Assembly: GCA_019973155.2 (NCBI GenBank) | Contig: BPQB01000015.1 | Span: 372,001-436,000 of the forward strand | DNA: 64,000 nucleotides | Direction: 5' to 3' | From: Phanerochaete sordida | Taxonomy: Eukaryota; Basidiomycota; Agaricomycetes; Polyporales; Phanerochaetaceae | The notes under the pieces: model-generated | What the model saw: the letters and a program-made list of their open reading frames with translations, nothing else | What the model was told of the DNA's origin: nothing | The model's database searches: none | Position numbers and translations under genes: made by a program | Shown here: positions 1 through 11,339 of the stretch, one piece after another | Layout of the letters: each line of letters begins with the position of its first letter | Numbering within the stretch: position 1 is the first letter of the stretch

Positions 1-3000
1 GGCTCAAACGTGCAACGTGGTTCGAGCCAGCCGCGCGACCGGCATCCCTTTGACAGTGCACATAGAAGGCATGCGGCGAAGTGGGGTAAAAGCGCTTCAC
101 GAGTAAAGCACGTCCCGGCCGCCATGTGTGCGCCACAACACGTTCCTGAGGCCCAGCTCCAAGCTCCAAGCTTCGCCACTCGGGTCGGCGAGGCGGGTGA
201 CTAGCACGCACCGCGCGGTCGTGCCGGCGAGCGGATGGTAGCGAAGGTTTGGAAGCGGGCGGGCATGAACGCATCATGTCGCCAACGCCGTCGCCGCTGT
301 CAAGCGTGAAGCTGCATGATATCTGCGCGCATCAACTACAACCCGAGTTGCGGCAGAGGCTTCTTCCGCCTGATGAAAGAGCTTGCTAGAAGCTCCTGGA
401 ACAGAAGCCGCATCCGCCACGCATAGCAATGGGGATGAGATGGTACAGGTGGGGCCGGATTATGATCGTCCTGCGGACGCGAGCGAGTTCTCAGAGCCTC
501 CAGCTCTGGGCCAGTGACCCTGAGCACGAAAGCACATTTGCCGCAATGCGCAATACGCTAGCGATCATCGTTGGTGATTCTGGGCGTCGGAACGTACGGT
601 CGAGGTCAGCGACCAGGGCGTCAGAGACAGATAATCGCACGGCACTCTGATGAAGGCCCGACAAGAACAGAATCGCGCCCGTCGAGGAGATCCTGCGTCG
701 CTGCGACAAAGCTATAGCCGCGCGAGCGTCGGATAATTCAACGCACGACGACGCGACTGGCGGAGAACGCGAGCCCAGAGAGTGAGCGGGAATGGGGAGG
801 CGGAGCATCGGACGTAACTTCGATAATCGCACGCGGAGAGCCGACATCCTCCTTGTGCACGTTGGGTAGAGCAAAATGAGCGGCCCGAAGATCGATACAA
901 TGCTCTCGTCGTCTGTTGTGGATCATGGAAAAGGAAGTTGGTAAGGCGAATGTTACTTTCAGTATGCGAATGCCAACGCTTGCAAGACTGAGTGACTGCA
1001 GGAATTCATACCTGTCAGTTAGAAATGTAGAATTTTAGTGAGTGCGTACCAAGGGCCAAACGGACGTCATTCAGGTAGGGGGTACCCCTTCGCACTCGTC
1101 GCCGCACGTACTCGGCCCGCAAAAGGCTGACCCGTTCGTCTGAATAACGCGCGTGAGCAGGAGTAGAGAATAATATTCGACCATGACAAACCTGAGTGAT
1201 ACCGCGGAGGCACGCTAACATCCGTGAAGGCGAAGCAGCAAGGTTCGACCCTGGGATATCAAACGGGCGGGTTGCAAAGACTACATTGGACAGCGTGGGG
1301 CCTCGAAGCTTGAATCCCAGCGAGATGTTTGCGTTTGAATCAGATCGATCTCATACGCCAAGTGAAACAACTCACTGCTAACGCAGCAAAGCGATATACA
1401 GCCACCATGAGCTTTCCCCTGCCAACATATCTGTTTTGCATCCTCGGACAGAAGCCGTAGCCGAGGGGCGCGTCCAGGCTGTGCGCAGGTTGAGAGGTCG
1501 GTTCGAGAGCAGCCGGTCTGCAGCCTCGATCGTCCGGTGCGCAAGCGTCGAAGTGATTCGTCATCGTCGACGGTCTTGACACAAATACGACGCATGTCGT
1601 CCAGCGGCGCGACAAGCCCTTCAGCCAAGCGGTTGAAGCATTGGACACGCCGAAGAGGAGGACGCGCGTGCCCATGAGTTGTGGATCACCTCACTTGAAT
1701 CTTCGTGTTTGCTCATAGCCGGCCCCGGTACACGATAGCTGAGACGGTCGCTCGGAAGGTGCGAAGAAAGGGTGTCAAGGAGCGTTGAAGCGCAGGGCAC
1801 GAGCGGGATTTGCAGGTGGCAACTTGGAGCGGGGCTACTGACCGCCCGCATGCGCTTGAGGCATCATGACGTCTAGCTATGTGTACGCTTCGCTCGAGAT
1901 GGTCGACGCGCGACGTCTTGCCACGCCGGTAATTTAGGCCGGCAATGTGATGGGCTTCAGCTGAATTCGCCAGTGCAGACATATTTTCCACTCACCTGGA
2001 GGTCGCGTGCACGTGCACTCGCAGGGACTTGCAGCCCGCAAAGCATGGCCTGGTTTCACCCAGCACGGACGACAAGAGTAGCCTCAAAGCCACCGAAAAG
2101 TGAGGTTGGGCACGGATGGATGGAATGGCACGCCAGAGGCTCGAAGCGGTGCGATGGCTAGGATTAGGTCTGTCACTCGCGGGCAACACAAAGAGGGAAG
2201 TCGTGCTCTAGACGCTACTCACAAGAGCCCATGACATACGTCCGCAAAATACCCAACATGTCAAGCCGGGTCATGGCGAATGCAAGCGGTCTCCGAATGC
2301 CACCGTTGTCTTTGCTTTACAGCGGCTTGGTGGATTGGAGCCGAGACTGAGTCCGAGTGGAAGTTGAGCGTGTGGAACGAAGTGCGACGGAAAGCGGGAC
2401 AGCGGCATGCCGAGCCGTGCCGGACGCCACCACGGCTGCACTCTGCTCCTTTTGAGGAAGCTGCTGTTGGTTGGCAACGGTCACGTGCCGAGCGGCGGTT
2501 CAAGAGTGCGCGCTTCTCGCGACTGGCATGTTTCCGTCGCATCCAAGTCCTCCGTCTCGTCTCACACCCTGCCTCAACCCCTAGAGTCGCCTTCTAGCCC
2601 CTCCACCTGACGATACTTTCTCTGCCGGCCGCGCACCAGCTTCCTCGCCGCCGCCGTCGCATGCGCACGTCAACAATATCCACACTCCCGGTACAAACCA
2701 GGCTTTCTTCTGCCTCGTTAACCTCTGCACCGTATCGCCCTGCGACGTCGGATGCACTCAAGCGGTCTACATGATGACTTGCGTGGGATTGTGGTGCGTT
2801 TTCCATCTATCTGCTTTGCTTTGCACTCACGCTGTAGTACAAAAGCCCTCCGACAACTTCTGAAATCCCAGCATCAGCAGATATTCGGAGCGCCGTCCCA
2901 AACACGACGGGGCAGCGCTGGGATGCCTTCTAATTCATGAGTACGTGTCGCTAATCTTCGCGCCTTTGCGTGTTGCTATCGCTATCATCGCTCACTGTCC

Positions 3001-3430
3001 GCGCCTACCCAGCCCGCCCAGTCACCCGATTCCTGTTCGTCTTCAAACCTCCAAACGATCACTCGACAAGATGCAACAGCTCTCCAAGCTCTGTTCTCCC
3101 GTATACACCCCGAGCCCATCCGCGCTCAGCCACTACCCCACAGTCCCTTCAGCAAACCCCGCCGTCCATGCTATATACAGCACATGATCTTCACCCCACA
3201 CTCCTCGATTGCGGCTCAGCATGGCATTCCCAGTCTTTAGGACTCTCTCGAGTCATTAGATCCAAGCCTATCTCTCAAGAACGTGGCCACCACGGTTCTA
3301 TCTGTCTCTGCTCATCTCGGGTTGTCTACATCCCCGCCGTCCTTCGGTCTTGATTGGCCGCTCAACCTCTTCGGGCTGGACGAAATGACGTCCTGAAAGC
3401 GGCCGAGAGATTTTGGGACAGGAGGACGGG
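1..3430. other. Intergenic, no gene recognised
   Basis: No open frame in this stretch shows a recognisable domain, and the short frames on both strands have random-like composition. Pyrimidine-rich stretches around 2,550-2,640 and 3,000-3,190 look like promoter or UTR sequence, but no coding region can be attached to them. Confidence 0.4.
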
Positions 3431-3433
3431 AGG

Positions 3434-3492
3434 CAGGTTGAGAAGGAGGTCAAGAGGAAGGTCGAGAGGGAGGTCGAGAGAGAGGTCGAGAC
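3434..3492. repeat. Short purine-rich tandem repeat
   Basis: An imperfect unit of about 12 bp, of the form gag-aGGTCgag, recurs four to five times. On the plus strand it reads as a Lys/Glu/Arg/Val-rich run (EVKRKVEREVEREVE). It is most simply a microsatellite-like tract, and no gene around it is convincing. Confidence 0.5.
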
Positions 3493-3800
3493 AAACAACG
3501 CGTCGCGCGCTGCGCACCTGCAGCTGGTATGCTTCCTTCCTCTAATTCCACCACGAAACAAGACTATCGAAGACGCGGCTACTCTGGAACGCTTTAGTCG
3601 AGCAGTCGTCGCAGGTCCCTCGCCGGCATTTGTACCCGAAGAAATCCATTCATCCTGGGTCCATCTGGACCCTTCGCCGCCCGTGCATTACGACTGAGCG
3701 CGCCACAAACTGCTGCCTTTATCGTGCGGTGTAACCTTGCACTCCCATATATCGCACTCTGTTCCATATCCCCAGCTCCCGAGCCCCCGCCGTCGCATAC

Positions 3801-3865
3801 CGAGCGCCTTCAGCACCTATTCGCGACCCGGCAGTCGGAGCCCGAGCTCGTGCCCTTCACTCGAC
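3801..3865 (+). pseudogene. Decayed gene fragment, also present at 11650
   Basis: This 65 bp segment reads ERLQHLFATRQSEPELVPFT. It has a second, more diverged copy at 11,650-11,714, and most differences are G-to-A or C-to-T. The parent gene is not recognised. Downstream plus-strand text (for example LETVKQGYLPLCKYARPG near 3,980-4,030, in another frame) could belong to the same dead gene, but the frame is broken. What is seen is the repeat; that it is a gene remnant is inference. Confidence 0.35.
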
Positions 3866-3989
3866 CCTCCGCATCACAGGGAAGCTGCCAGTTGACTGTG
3901 TGCGAACACGAGGCTTTCCAAGAGATCACTGTCGCCGTTTCCGAAGATTCTGGAGTTCGACGGTCTGCGCGACTCGATTCTTCTTGAGA

Positions 3990-5490
3990 CTGTAAAGCAG
4001 GGGTACCTCCCGCTGTGCAAGTATGCCAGGCCTGGTACGCCCCGTCAGTCGTGTCTCAGCGTGCGGGCACTGATATCAGCGTTTGTAGTGTACCGGAATT
4101 GCATCGCTACGCTGGGACGTCGCGACCGCTGGGGCGGGGAACACTATAGGCAGAGCACGCCCTCGGTACGCACACACTCCCGTAGTGCAGCGTCCACCGT
4201 CTCAGACTAACGCCGGCCGCGCAGAAGATCCACTTCACAATCAGGTTCAGCCGTCAGCATTCACACAACGCGTCTCGACAAACTCGCCGCGGGACGACTC
4301 ATCCCGTGCGCCCATCGCAGAGACGACCCGGCGACTCGCCTTCGCGACAATCCCGGATCTGCTGTCGACAGCGCGGTGGACGACATCACGCGTATCATCT
4401 TCATCGGCATCACGGGATAGCATCGAAGACATCATTTCGACCTTCCTCTCCCCAGCCAATTTCTATACCAATTACATTGAGGTGGACATCACAGACGACT
4501 CTAACATCGAGGCCAAAGTAGGCCGTCTCCGTGAACACATCGTCCATCTTTCTTTTATCTCCAAAAGGCATTCGTTACCATCGCTGTCGTGCTTGGTATC
4601 CACTTCACCCGATTGCTTTCTGTCTCATTTTGACCCCTCGCTGCTACTCCATCCACCTCTTCCCATACATTACTCACCACGGACCATCTGCGTGGTGTCA
4701 AGAACTCTCTCGGCACGGAAAGCCCCATCGCTAGCTTTGCCGTCCATATGTGGGCGCACGTCGAGCGCGGATGTCATGGCGCGGCTTGCACGGGCTGGCG
4801 TGCTTTGGGCTGTGAACTGGGGTGGAGACCACGACGGGTCGGGCAGCAGCCGTCGACCAGGGCCGAAGATACGCGAATCTGGGGACAGCGCGTCGTTGCA
4901 GCGTAGGAAGGCTGCCCACTCGCGAGTTCGTCGCAAGGAACAAACACGAGATGGAACTCCGGACCTCGCGCGCTGAATTGTATGCCGAACGCCTACCTCG
5001 AAGCCTCCGACCCAGGTGTTGCGGTCGCACCTCATCCATGCTCTGCGAGCACGCACTATCCGGCTCACCAGCACCTCTGTCTACTCGCCTTCTCGCGTGC
5101 GATACAATGCGCTCGTTGCCGGTTCACGCGCTCTGCGTAGTATGGCAACGTTCTCTCTCCCACACACGACGGAGACGTGCCGACAGCCGCCCAAGGCATG
5201 GTCGGCCCCGTCGCGGTACCGGTCTACGATCCCGCCGGAAGGAAGCCAGGGTCAGTGCGAACGGTCTAACAGATGACCCACGAGAGGCTCTGGAGTATGC
5301 TATCGGGAAGCGGGAGAAGGTCTCGGGAGACCAGAGGTGTTGGACATCCACGGGTACAGCGAGAACGACTATCATGCAGGTGCGTCTGCTTCAATCTGCT
5401 CAACCTTTCACGCTGACGGCGCGCAGGTTCTGATCTGTCGTATTGCGATAATTCACAGAAGACGTCGGGAAGCTCGCAACTATGTACCTC
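3990..5490. other. Probable decayed coding DNA, not identified
   Basis: Several stretches look protein-like but change frame repeatedly. One near 4,450-4,540 reads TNYIEVDITDDSNIEAKVGRL, and two near 5,280-5,390 read REALEYAIGKREKV and EVLDIHGYSENDYHAG. They lie directly upstream of a clear pseudogene on the same strand, so they may be further pieces of the same mosaic. I do not recognise a family. The longest open frame here (4,185-4,976) is low-complexity and spans several apparent frames, so it is not called as a gene. Confidence 0.3.
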
Positions 5491-5499
5491 ATCCGTGCT

Positions 5500-5850
5500 G
5501 TGACGTGCACCCACTCGCCGCTCATCGTCATCTCTATCTCGAACTGCACACCACGCCTCTGCTCCTCCACGTGCTGTCAAAGCACTCTCATATCAGCGTA
5601 CCGACGCAAGGGCAGATAGCATCCACGATCCACGAGAGCGTCCCGCAGCGCTGGCTCTCGGAGAACCTTTGCGACGCCGTTTCTCCTCTGATGCGCACGC
5701 GCCGAGCGTCGTAGTCACGATTCAGACCGGCTTCCGCAGGATCGTCGGAGGCGGGGCCGGGCATGCGTTCACGCGGTGTGACGCCTGGGGACCAGTGGCA
5801 CTTCGGCGGGAACGAGAGCGTGTGCTTCAGCTCGGGACGAACTTCATCCC
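5500..5850 (+). pseudogene. Beta-mannosidase (GH2) fragment, first part of a chimeric pseudogene
   Basis: The DNA aligns to the exon of the intact beta-mannosidase at about 25,210-25,600. Shared stretches correspond to its SSDAHTPSVAFTTQTGFRT and GDQWHFNVNGRAFFSSGTN segments. Here the frame is interrupted by indels and stop codons, for example a stop directly after the SDAHAPSVV stretch in one frame. No catalytic region is present. The fragment is joined without a gap to helicase-derived sequence at about 5,850. This shows a rearranged, non-functional copy; whether it derives from the gene 20 kb away or from another family member cannot be told from the window. Confidence 0.8.
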
Positions 5851-6935
5851 GCACTTCATTCTGTCGCTCATCCCCCAGCTCAATGCTTTCCGAGTGATTG
5901 TTTCGCCGTGCATTTCGGCATCGTTTGCACACAACGTCGGTACCCACATCTTCGTCGACGATCTGGAGCAGCTGCGGCCTGTCATTCAATCGGCCGTCGC
6001 GTGCGCGCTCGGCCTCGAAAGGAGCTACCTCGAACGCGTAACCAAGCTCGACAGCGACAGACGTCGACGGTGGGAGGGCTGCACGTACGTCCCTTTCAGT
6101 CATTGTTGCAACGCATTCTGCTGATGGCTGGTCTGTTGTAGCGTCGTGCAGCTGGCGCAGAACCTACGCTCGCACCCAGCAATTTTCACGTTCCCCAGCG
6201 AGTAGTTCTATGAGGATATGACCTAGCCATGCAGTAACCCAATCATCATCGGCTTCTATGCCAACTCTCCGATCCTCCCCAATCCTCGGCTCTCGGTGAC
6301 TTCAATACCTTGGCTGTGCAGGACGCGCACGATGCTTCATCTTCATTGGGCCTTACCTCTTTGCAGGTACTGCAGCTCAAGAGCGATGTAGAGCAGCTGC
6401 ACTCTAATCATCAATTCCAGGTCAGTGGGCTAATACTCGTTTCGTGACTTCCCGTGTGCTAACACGACGACTCGTAGGAGATCGGGCCATCGCCATCATC
6501 CATCCGGACCACGCACAAGTTATCAAGAATAGAGCTGGTACGCGAAGCATCGAAGACTACATCAAAGCCAGACGTGTGGAGGAGCTACAAGACCAAGGCA
6601 CCACTCAGTGCTGCACTTGTGTCCGATGTCCTGGCACCGCTGTAGGAGCGCGGCGTCAGAATCCTGCCTACCGTGCGTACTAGCAGTGAGCTGATCGACT
6701 ACGACCTCACGTATACCCTCAGATCCTGGTAAATTTGCTTTGGGTGAATGGTACGCCTGTAGCACTTCTTCTCGTGGGCAAAGCCTGATGCGCTGCTGTG
6801 GTGGCAGCTCCTCGGGCTCGGGCGCTTGTCGTCGTCATCAGGGACCCAGACGTCCTCTCACTCGGCCCTCTCGAGCAAATCTATGAACTACGTATTGAAC
6901 GAGAGCGGACAGCGCGGCGGGGCGTCCGCCTAAGA
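5850..6935 (+). pseudogene. MOV10/SDE3-like helicase fragment, second part of a chimeric pseudogene
   Basis: Translated pieces match, in order, the intact minus-strand helicase at 17.7-21.2 kb: LNAFRVIVSPCISASFAHN, then THIFVD joined directly to QLRPVIQSAVA, then VVQLAQNLRSHPAIFTFPSE followed by a stop, NSPILPNP, VLQLKSDVEQLHSNHQFQ, GDRAIAIIHPDHAQVIKN, TSSELIDYDL and RARALVVVIRDPDVLSL. The segment between Walker B (DEAA) and the GDPKQLGP motif is deleted, so the ATPase core is lost, and several stops and frame changes are present. Intron positions of the parent seem retained, which argues for DNA-level duplication rather than retroposition. Confidence 0.85.
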
Positions 6936-6939
6936 TAGG

Positions 6940-7650
6940 GAAAGTCAGACATGTTGCCCTCACAGTATTCGTCCTTGCCATCTAGCCTTTTTCTACATGT
7001 AAATTCTGTCGCAATGTCTGTTTGTCCAATGTCACATGCAGTGAATCCGTGGTCCACTATATCCCGCATTTTAACGTCATGCCACCTCAAAGCACAAAAT
7101 GGGATTTTATAGCAAGAAACAAGTAAGCGCTTCCGGCAACGCATTCGAACCGACGGCGTGGGTGCTATAGCTAGGAACGTGCTCCGCCTGCTTCACTCAT
7201 CTTCCTCATTCCTACTTTTGTCTGACGAGAACACTCTACTTCCTTGCTGCTCGGAATACCACTTGGCTGCTTGGAATGGCAGGAATTCGTATCCTTATCG
7301 AGGCCGACAGCGGCGTGCGGAGGCTGGCGCGCATAATATGGGCAGAACCCCACGAACCCACCATCCTGTACGACCGTTCAGTACAGAATGCAATGGACGA
7401 CGCTGCAAGATTTGAAACCGTCCAGATTATCAACGAGGAGAAGCGATTTATGTCAGGCTAGATCTCACCTCGCTGCTGCATGCTACATATCATCTTGTAA
7501 TCTACACAGCTCAGGCCCAGAATTCGACACCTACGGGAGCCTTTCGTTGCCGGAGGCACCGAGTGAGTATGTCCCTGGCCGGCGTCCGCACAGCCTGTCC
7601 AAGGCGACGCGCTATCTGAGCGAGTACAGCCCACTTTGAATTTTGCAAGT
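6940..7650. other. Intergenic, no gene recognised
   Basis: The only notable frame (7,276-7,461, plus strand) is 61 residues long, in a composition typical of coding DNA, but it lacks any recognisable motif. It may be a further gene remnant. Nothing else is supported. Confidence 0.3.
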
Positions 7651-7682
7651 TTACTAGCTGCTACCCGTGCTTACGCACGGGT
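7651..7682 (-). mobile_element. Helitron-like 3' terminus (hairpin plus CTAG)
   Basis: Read on the minus strand, an 8-bp perfect stem (ACCCGTGC / GCACGGGT in plus orientation, 7,663-7,670 and 7,675-7,682, loop of 4) is followed after a short spacer by CTAG and then T. A GC-rich hairpin about 6-12 nt before CTRR followed by T is the canonical 3' end of Helitrons. The element body would lie at higher coordinates on the minus strand, but its 5' TC end was not located. It may be a non-autonomous or degenerate element. Confidence 0.45.
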
Positions 7683-7849
7683 TTGTACATCTCATGCATG
7701 CGAAGGCGATCCCGTGGGTTTGGGCAGATATCAAGCTAAGGCCGTGATAATGGCAAACAAATGACGCTGAGGTGCCATTGTCGAGCAAAGACTTTGCAAG
7801 CCACTGTTTGCCCTGTATTACTATTAGGGTCGCGAACCCAGGCGTGAGC

Positions 7850-8850
7850 CCACTCCGCTGGCATTTCCCACGCGCCGCACCACGCTACCGCCCACATGCG
7901 CCTGGCAAAGGCTCCAAAAAGCGTACAGCCTTACACGCGACCGACAGCCTGCTGCTGGAAGGGGCGTGTAAGACGCTCGCGACGCCGCTTGGCTGGTTCC
8001 TTCTCGTGCGACTTCCCCTCAGCTCTGACGCGCCGTTTGGAGAGGATACCCGTGCTCGACACGCTGCTCGTGCGCTCGTCGGCGGCCGTACCCGTGCGCG
8101 CGAAGACGTTGCCCGCGGCGGCGCGTCGCCCGCGCGGCGCGTCGCTCGCTCGCGACTGCGTGACCCGCACGGCTGCGCGTCGTCCCGCGGCCCGTCGCGC
8201 GCTGGCGAGCCGCGGCTACTCGACGCGCGCGGTGCAGGGCAACATGCGCTCGGCGGGGTCTTCGTCCGCGCGTCGCTCGCTGTCCGCCCGTGGCGGCTCA
8301 TCGTCCGCGCGGGGCGGGGCGACATGCGCGCGGCGGCCCGCCGTCCTGCAGCCCGTCGTGCGCTGGCCAGTCGCCGCGGCTCATCGTCCACGCACCGCGC
8401 CGTGTGCCGACCAGCCACGATTTCTCGGGCGCGCCGCGGGTCGGCATAGGCGCGGCGTCGTTCGCTGGCCTGCTGTCGAGCCTGCTCGTCGTGCGCTGGC
8501 CTGCTTCCGCGCCTGCTCGTCGTGCGCGCAGCGCGTCGTGCGCTGGCCAGCCCCAGCGGCTCGCCGTCCACACGCCGCGTCGCCCAATGGCCAGCCGCCA
8601 CGACGTGCGCGCGCATTTATGCGCTGGCTAGTGCGGCGGCTCGATGCGCGCGCGGCGCGTCGTCGGCGCTGGGCCCTTGGCGTCGGTAGGACGTGTGCGC
8701 ATGCCGTGCACTGAGTCCGCGTCGCGGCGCCACCTGTGCGCCGCCTCGCCAGCAGAATGCGTCCTGGCCGTGCGCCACGTCCCCTAACATGCGCGCGTAG
8801 CGCTCGCCGCCGCGCACCGTGCCCATTTCGCTCTACTGGGCCGGCAAAGA
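7850..8850. repeat. GC-rich low-complexity block with degenerate repeats
   Basis: The block is very GC-rich, with open frames on all six strands that are Arg/Ala-rich and have no domains. Degenerate repeat words recur, notably gtgcgctggcc (about 8,360, 8,493 and 8,538) and cggctcatcgtcc (about 8,295 and 8,378). Overlapping long frames on both strands are a product of stop-codon scarcity at high GC, not evidence of genes. Confidence 0.5.
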
Positions 8851-10200
8851 TGATGTCTGGCCCGTTGATGTACGTGTGCAGAGCCGTGTATGAGTCGCGC
8901 GTGGACCCGTCTGCCGTAGCGCCGCTGACGGTGCGACAGCATGATGCCGTCCAGTTTGGACGGGAGCGCGAGGCGACAATGGGGAACCGCAGCTTGGATG
9001 CGAGGATGGAGAATGCATTTGTGTCCAGATTCGCAGGCACAAAGGAGTGCTGCAGATGATCAGAAAGAACGTCCTAGGCCTCAATTGTCAGTGAGAGGAT
9101 GTCTGCGAGGACGCACCTGACGGCTTGTGACCGGGTACTGTAATGTCGCGTCTGCGCTTTCAACGTCATGAGATGAAGCTCCTGAGCAATCCATCTGTAC
9201 TGAGTCCATGTGGAGCACCACATAATACAAAGACGCACCATCATATACTACTATCTGACTTAGTACTCGCACTACCGCGGCCGACTGCGTTCTCGATGCA
9301 GGCCAAATTGATAGCCCACCAGGACTCTTGGTTCGCTGCTATCCTGGATGTGCCATTCCAAAGCTTGAGCAAGAGTCAGTTCATACGATACTACTCTATA
9401 CCCGACGTAACTCACCTGTCCAAGTAGCTCGGGTGCCCGTACAATGGCTAACTGCGCTGTTGGGATGAACTGGCGGTGAGAGTCTCAATGCGAACTTGTT
9501 GTTATACTAATAAAGGTCAGAATAAGCAGTCGGAGAACACTTGAGAACTTGAACTTTACGGCCTCGAGAGCGGAGCGGTGTTGAGAAGCTGCCTGCAGAG
9601 ATACGACTCGCGCGGATGAATGGTGAATCGCAGGTTCAAAACCCATGCTTTGGCTCGGGATACCATGTACACAGGATCGAGCCAATATTTGCTGTTCTAC
9701 ATGAACACGCCGCGCCGATGTCATTTGCACAGCGCGGATGCGAACGTCGAGAGTTGAGAGCGAGGAGAGGCATGAACATCGTGGTCTGAGTGCAAGGTGA
9801 GGACGCGACCGAGAAGCTTCCGCGAGCCTGCTTGCAGGTGACGTCACGGGATCGCTGCGAGGGCCGAGGCGAGGTCGAAGTATCACGTGCCGGACTCAAC
9901 GGACAGCCAATCCCGTTGCATCTTGTATCGCATGCATCACATGACGTGTGCTCGAGGTGAATTATATATATTGATTCTCCAGACTAACGCCTTCCGCTCT
10001 TTGCGAGCTCTGCCACCGTGCGCTGCTTCTACGTCCTTCTTGCCATCGCACACTTCTATCAATACCACACTGCTGCTCTGCGCTCTCTCTTAGCTGAACG
10101 TTGAGGCGTGGTTGAGCGTCGGACATCGCAAGAGCACCTTCTGGGACCTGAACCGCAGGCGATCTTGCCGGATGCCCGCAGGCAGGCCGGCCCAGCGCTC
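8851..10200. other. Intergenic, possibly with a decayed minus-strand gene
   Basis: On the minus strand a stretch around 8,820-9,050 reads FVPANLDTNAFSILASKLRFP and SYTALHTYINGPDIIFAGPVE, preceded by a plausible acceptor (ctgcag). It may be part of a gene whose upstream exons are broken, but no family is recognised. From about 9,450 to 10,200 nothing is supported apart from promoter-like sequence for the next gene. Confidence 0.25.
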
Positions 10201-10207
10201 GTGGGCA

Positions 10208-10230
10208 TTCTAGAATGAGAAAGAAGATTC
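10208..10230 (+). promoter_or_regulatory. Heat-shock-element-like inverted GAA/TTC array
   Basis: TTCtaGAA (10,208-10,215) is followed by GAAgaTTC (10,223-10,230), with an extra GAA between them. This matches the nTTCnnGAAn inverted-repeat pattern bound by Hsf1. It sits about 100 bp upstream of the start codon of the first Smr gene and just upstream of its TATA box. Function is inferred only. Confidence 0.4.
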
Positions 10231-10244
10231 TCGGGCGGCAGTAG

Positions 10245-10250
10245 TATAAG
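10245..10250 (+). promoter_or_regulatory. TATA box of the first Smr gene
   Basis: TATAAG lies about 80 bp upstream of the ATG at 10,331, a normal position for a basidiomycete core promoter. Confidence 0.5.
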
Positions 10251-10330
10251 TACAGCTCATCCGCAGCCCGCCATCGAGTCATCCCCCAGAACCCACACTT
10301 AAGTACCCTCAAGCACTCCCATCCTCACCG

Positions 10331-11336
10331 ATGAGTATCCTCGACGCCGTCTTCCGCGGCCTAGCATGTGTCATACGCTGCTTATGCCCCGACCGCCCGC
10401 CGCAAGAGGCGCATTCTCCACCCTTCTACGACGAGCCAGCGCAGACCCAGCAACCCAGCACTCTTCAGCCGTCCCCCGTTTCCCCTTTGCTTTCGCAGCC
10501 CCTGTGCATGCCCGAGGGCTGCCCCACTGCTCCGTCAGTGTCGCAGCCCTCGCGCAGGCACAGGGGCCGCCCTGAACACCATCCCAAGCATCGTTCTAAG
10601 CACCGTCCACAGCACCCGAGTCACGCCCACAGCACGAGTCGCGGGCGCATTGTGAGTCATGTACCACGTGCCCGGCGCACCCTGACCGCAGCGCGGCGCA
10701 GGGCCGGAACCAGGTCAACCTTGCGAACCCGCACTACGCGGGGCTGCGCGCACGCGCGAACGCAGAGCGCAGCGCGGAGGCCATGACCATGCAGGCGAGC
10801 CGCGAGGCGTACCAGTGCGGCAACAGCGCGCTCGGCCAGGCGCTCTCGGACAAGGCCAAGCAGCACAAGGCCGAGATGGGGCGGTTGAATGAGGAAGCGG
10901 CAGAGTGGATATTCGCCAGTGCGTATACACAGGACGGGGTGGTGGTAGGCGTGCTATAACCCGCGTGGGCAGTGAACAACGCAAACAGAAAGTCCGGCGA
11001 GGTGGACGTGCACGGGCTCTATGTCAAGGAGGCAATTAAGTACACGAGGCTTGCCGTTGAAGAGGCCAAGGCTCGTGGAGACTCCAAGTTGCGCATCATT
11101 GTCGGTGAGTATTCGTGCTCAATGCCATGGCTCACCCTCTGACCCTGCGTCCAGGCAAGGGTCTGCACTCCGAGGGAGGCGCAGCCAAGATCAAGCCCGC
11201 TATCCACGGCCTCATGCAGAAGCAGCATCCAGCTACGACCCTCGATCCGCATAATTCTGGTGTAATCATTGTCAGCTTCGTTAACCGTGACAGGGGCGCG
11301 GGCAATGTGTTACGCCCTGTCAACCTTGACCGCTGA
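10331..11336 (+). CDS. DUF1771-Smr domain protein, copy 1
   Basis: This is a predicted RNA-binding or RNA-cleaving protein of the eukaryotic DUF1771-Smr family (relatives include Cue2/N4BP2-type Smr proteins in ribosome-associated RNA decay). The model has four exons, 10331-10651, 10702-10918, 10973-11104 and 11155-11336, giving 283 residues with all junctions in frame. The N-terminus (MSILDAVFRGLACVIRCLC) is hydrophobic and Cys-rich and is followed by a Pro/Ser-rich linker. The DUF1771 helical region is GLRARANAERSAEAM...KAKQHKAEMGRLNEEAAEWIF. The Smr domain shows GEVDVHGLYVKEAI, LRIIVG and KGLHSE...KIKPAI. An apparent in-frame stop after WIF is removed by the second intron. A paralogue follows in tandem at 11,908. 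Cleavage activity is not shown by sequence alone. Confidence 0.8.
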
Positions 11337-11339
11337 GCA

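Noticed and set aside
1..40. Possible tRNA B-box (ggttcgagcc)
   Set aside because: The matching T-arm stem cannot be formed and no A-box or acceptor stem is visible; similar words at 1,231 and 63,149 fail for the same reason.
4185..4976. 263-residue plus-strand open frame
   Set aside because: Ser/Arg-rich low-complexity, no motif, and protein-like pieces appear in other frames of the same DNA, so it is likely decayed sequence.
7772..9040. Several 200-270 residue frames on both strands
   Set aside because: All are Arg/Ala-rich and overlap each other in a high-GC block; stop codons are rare there by composition.
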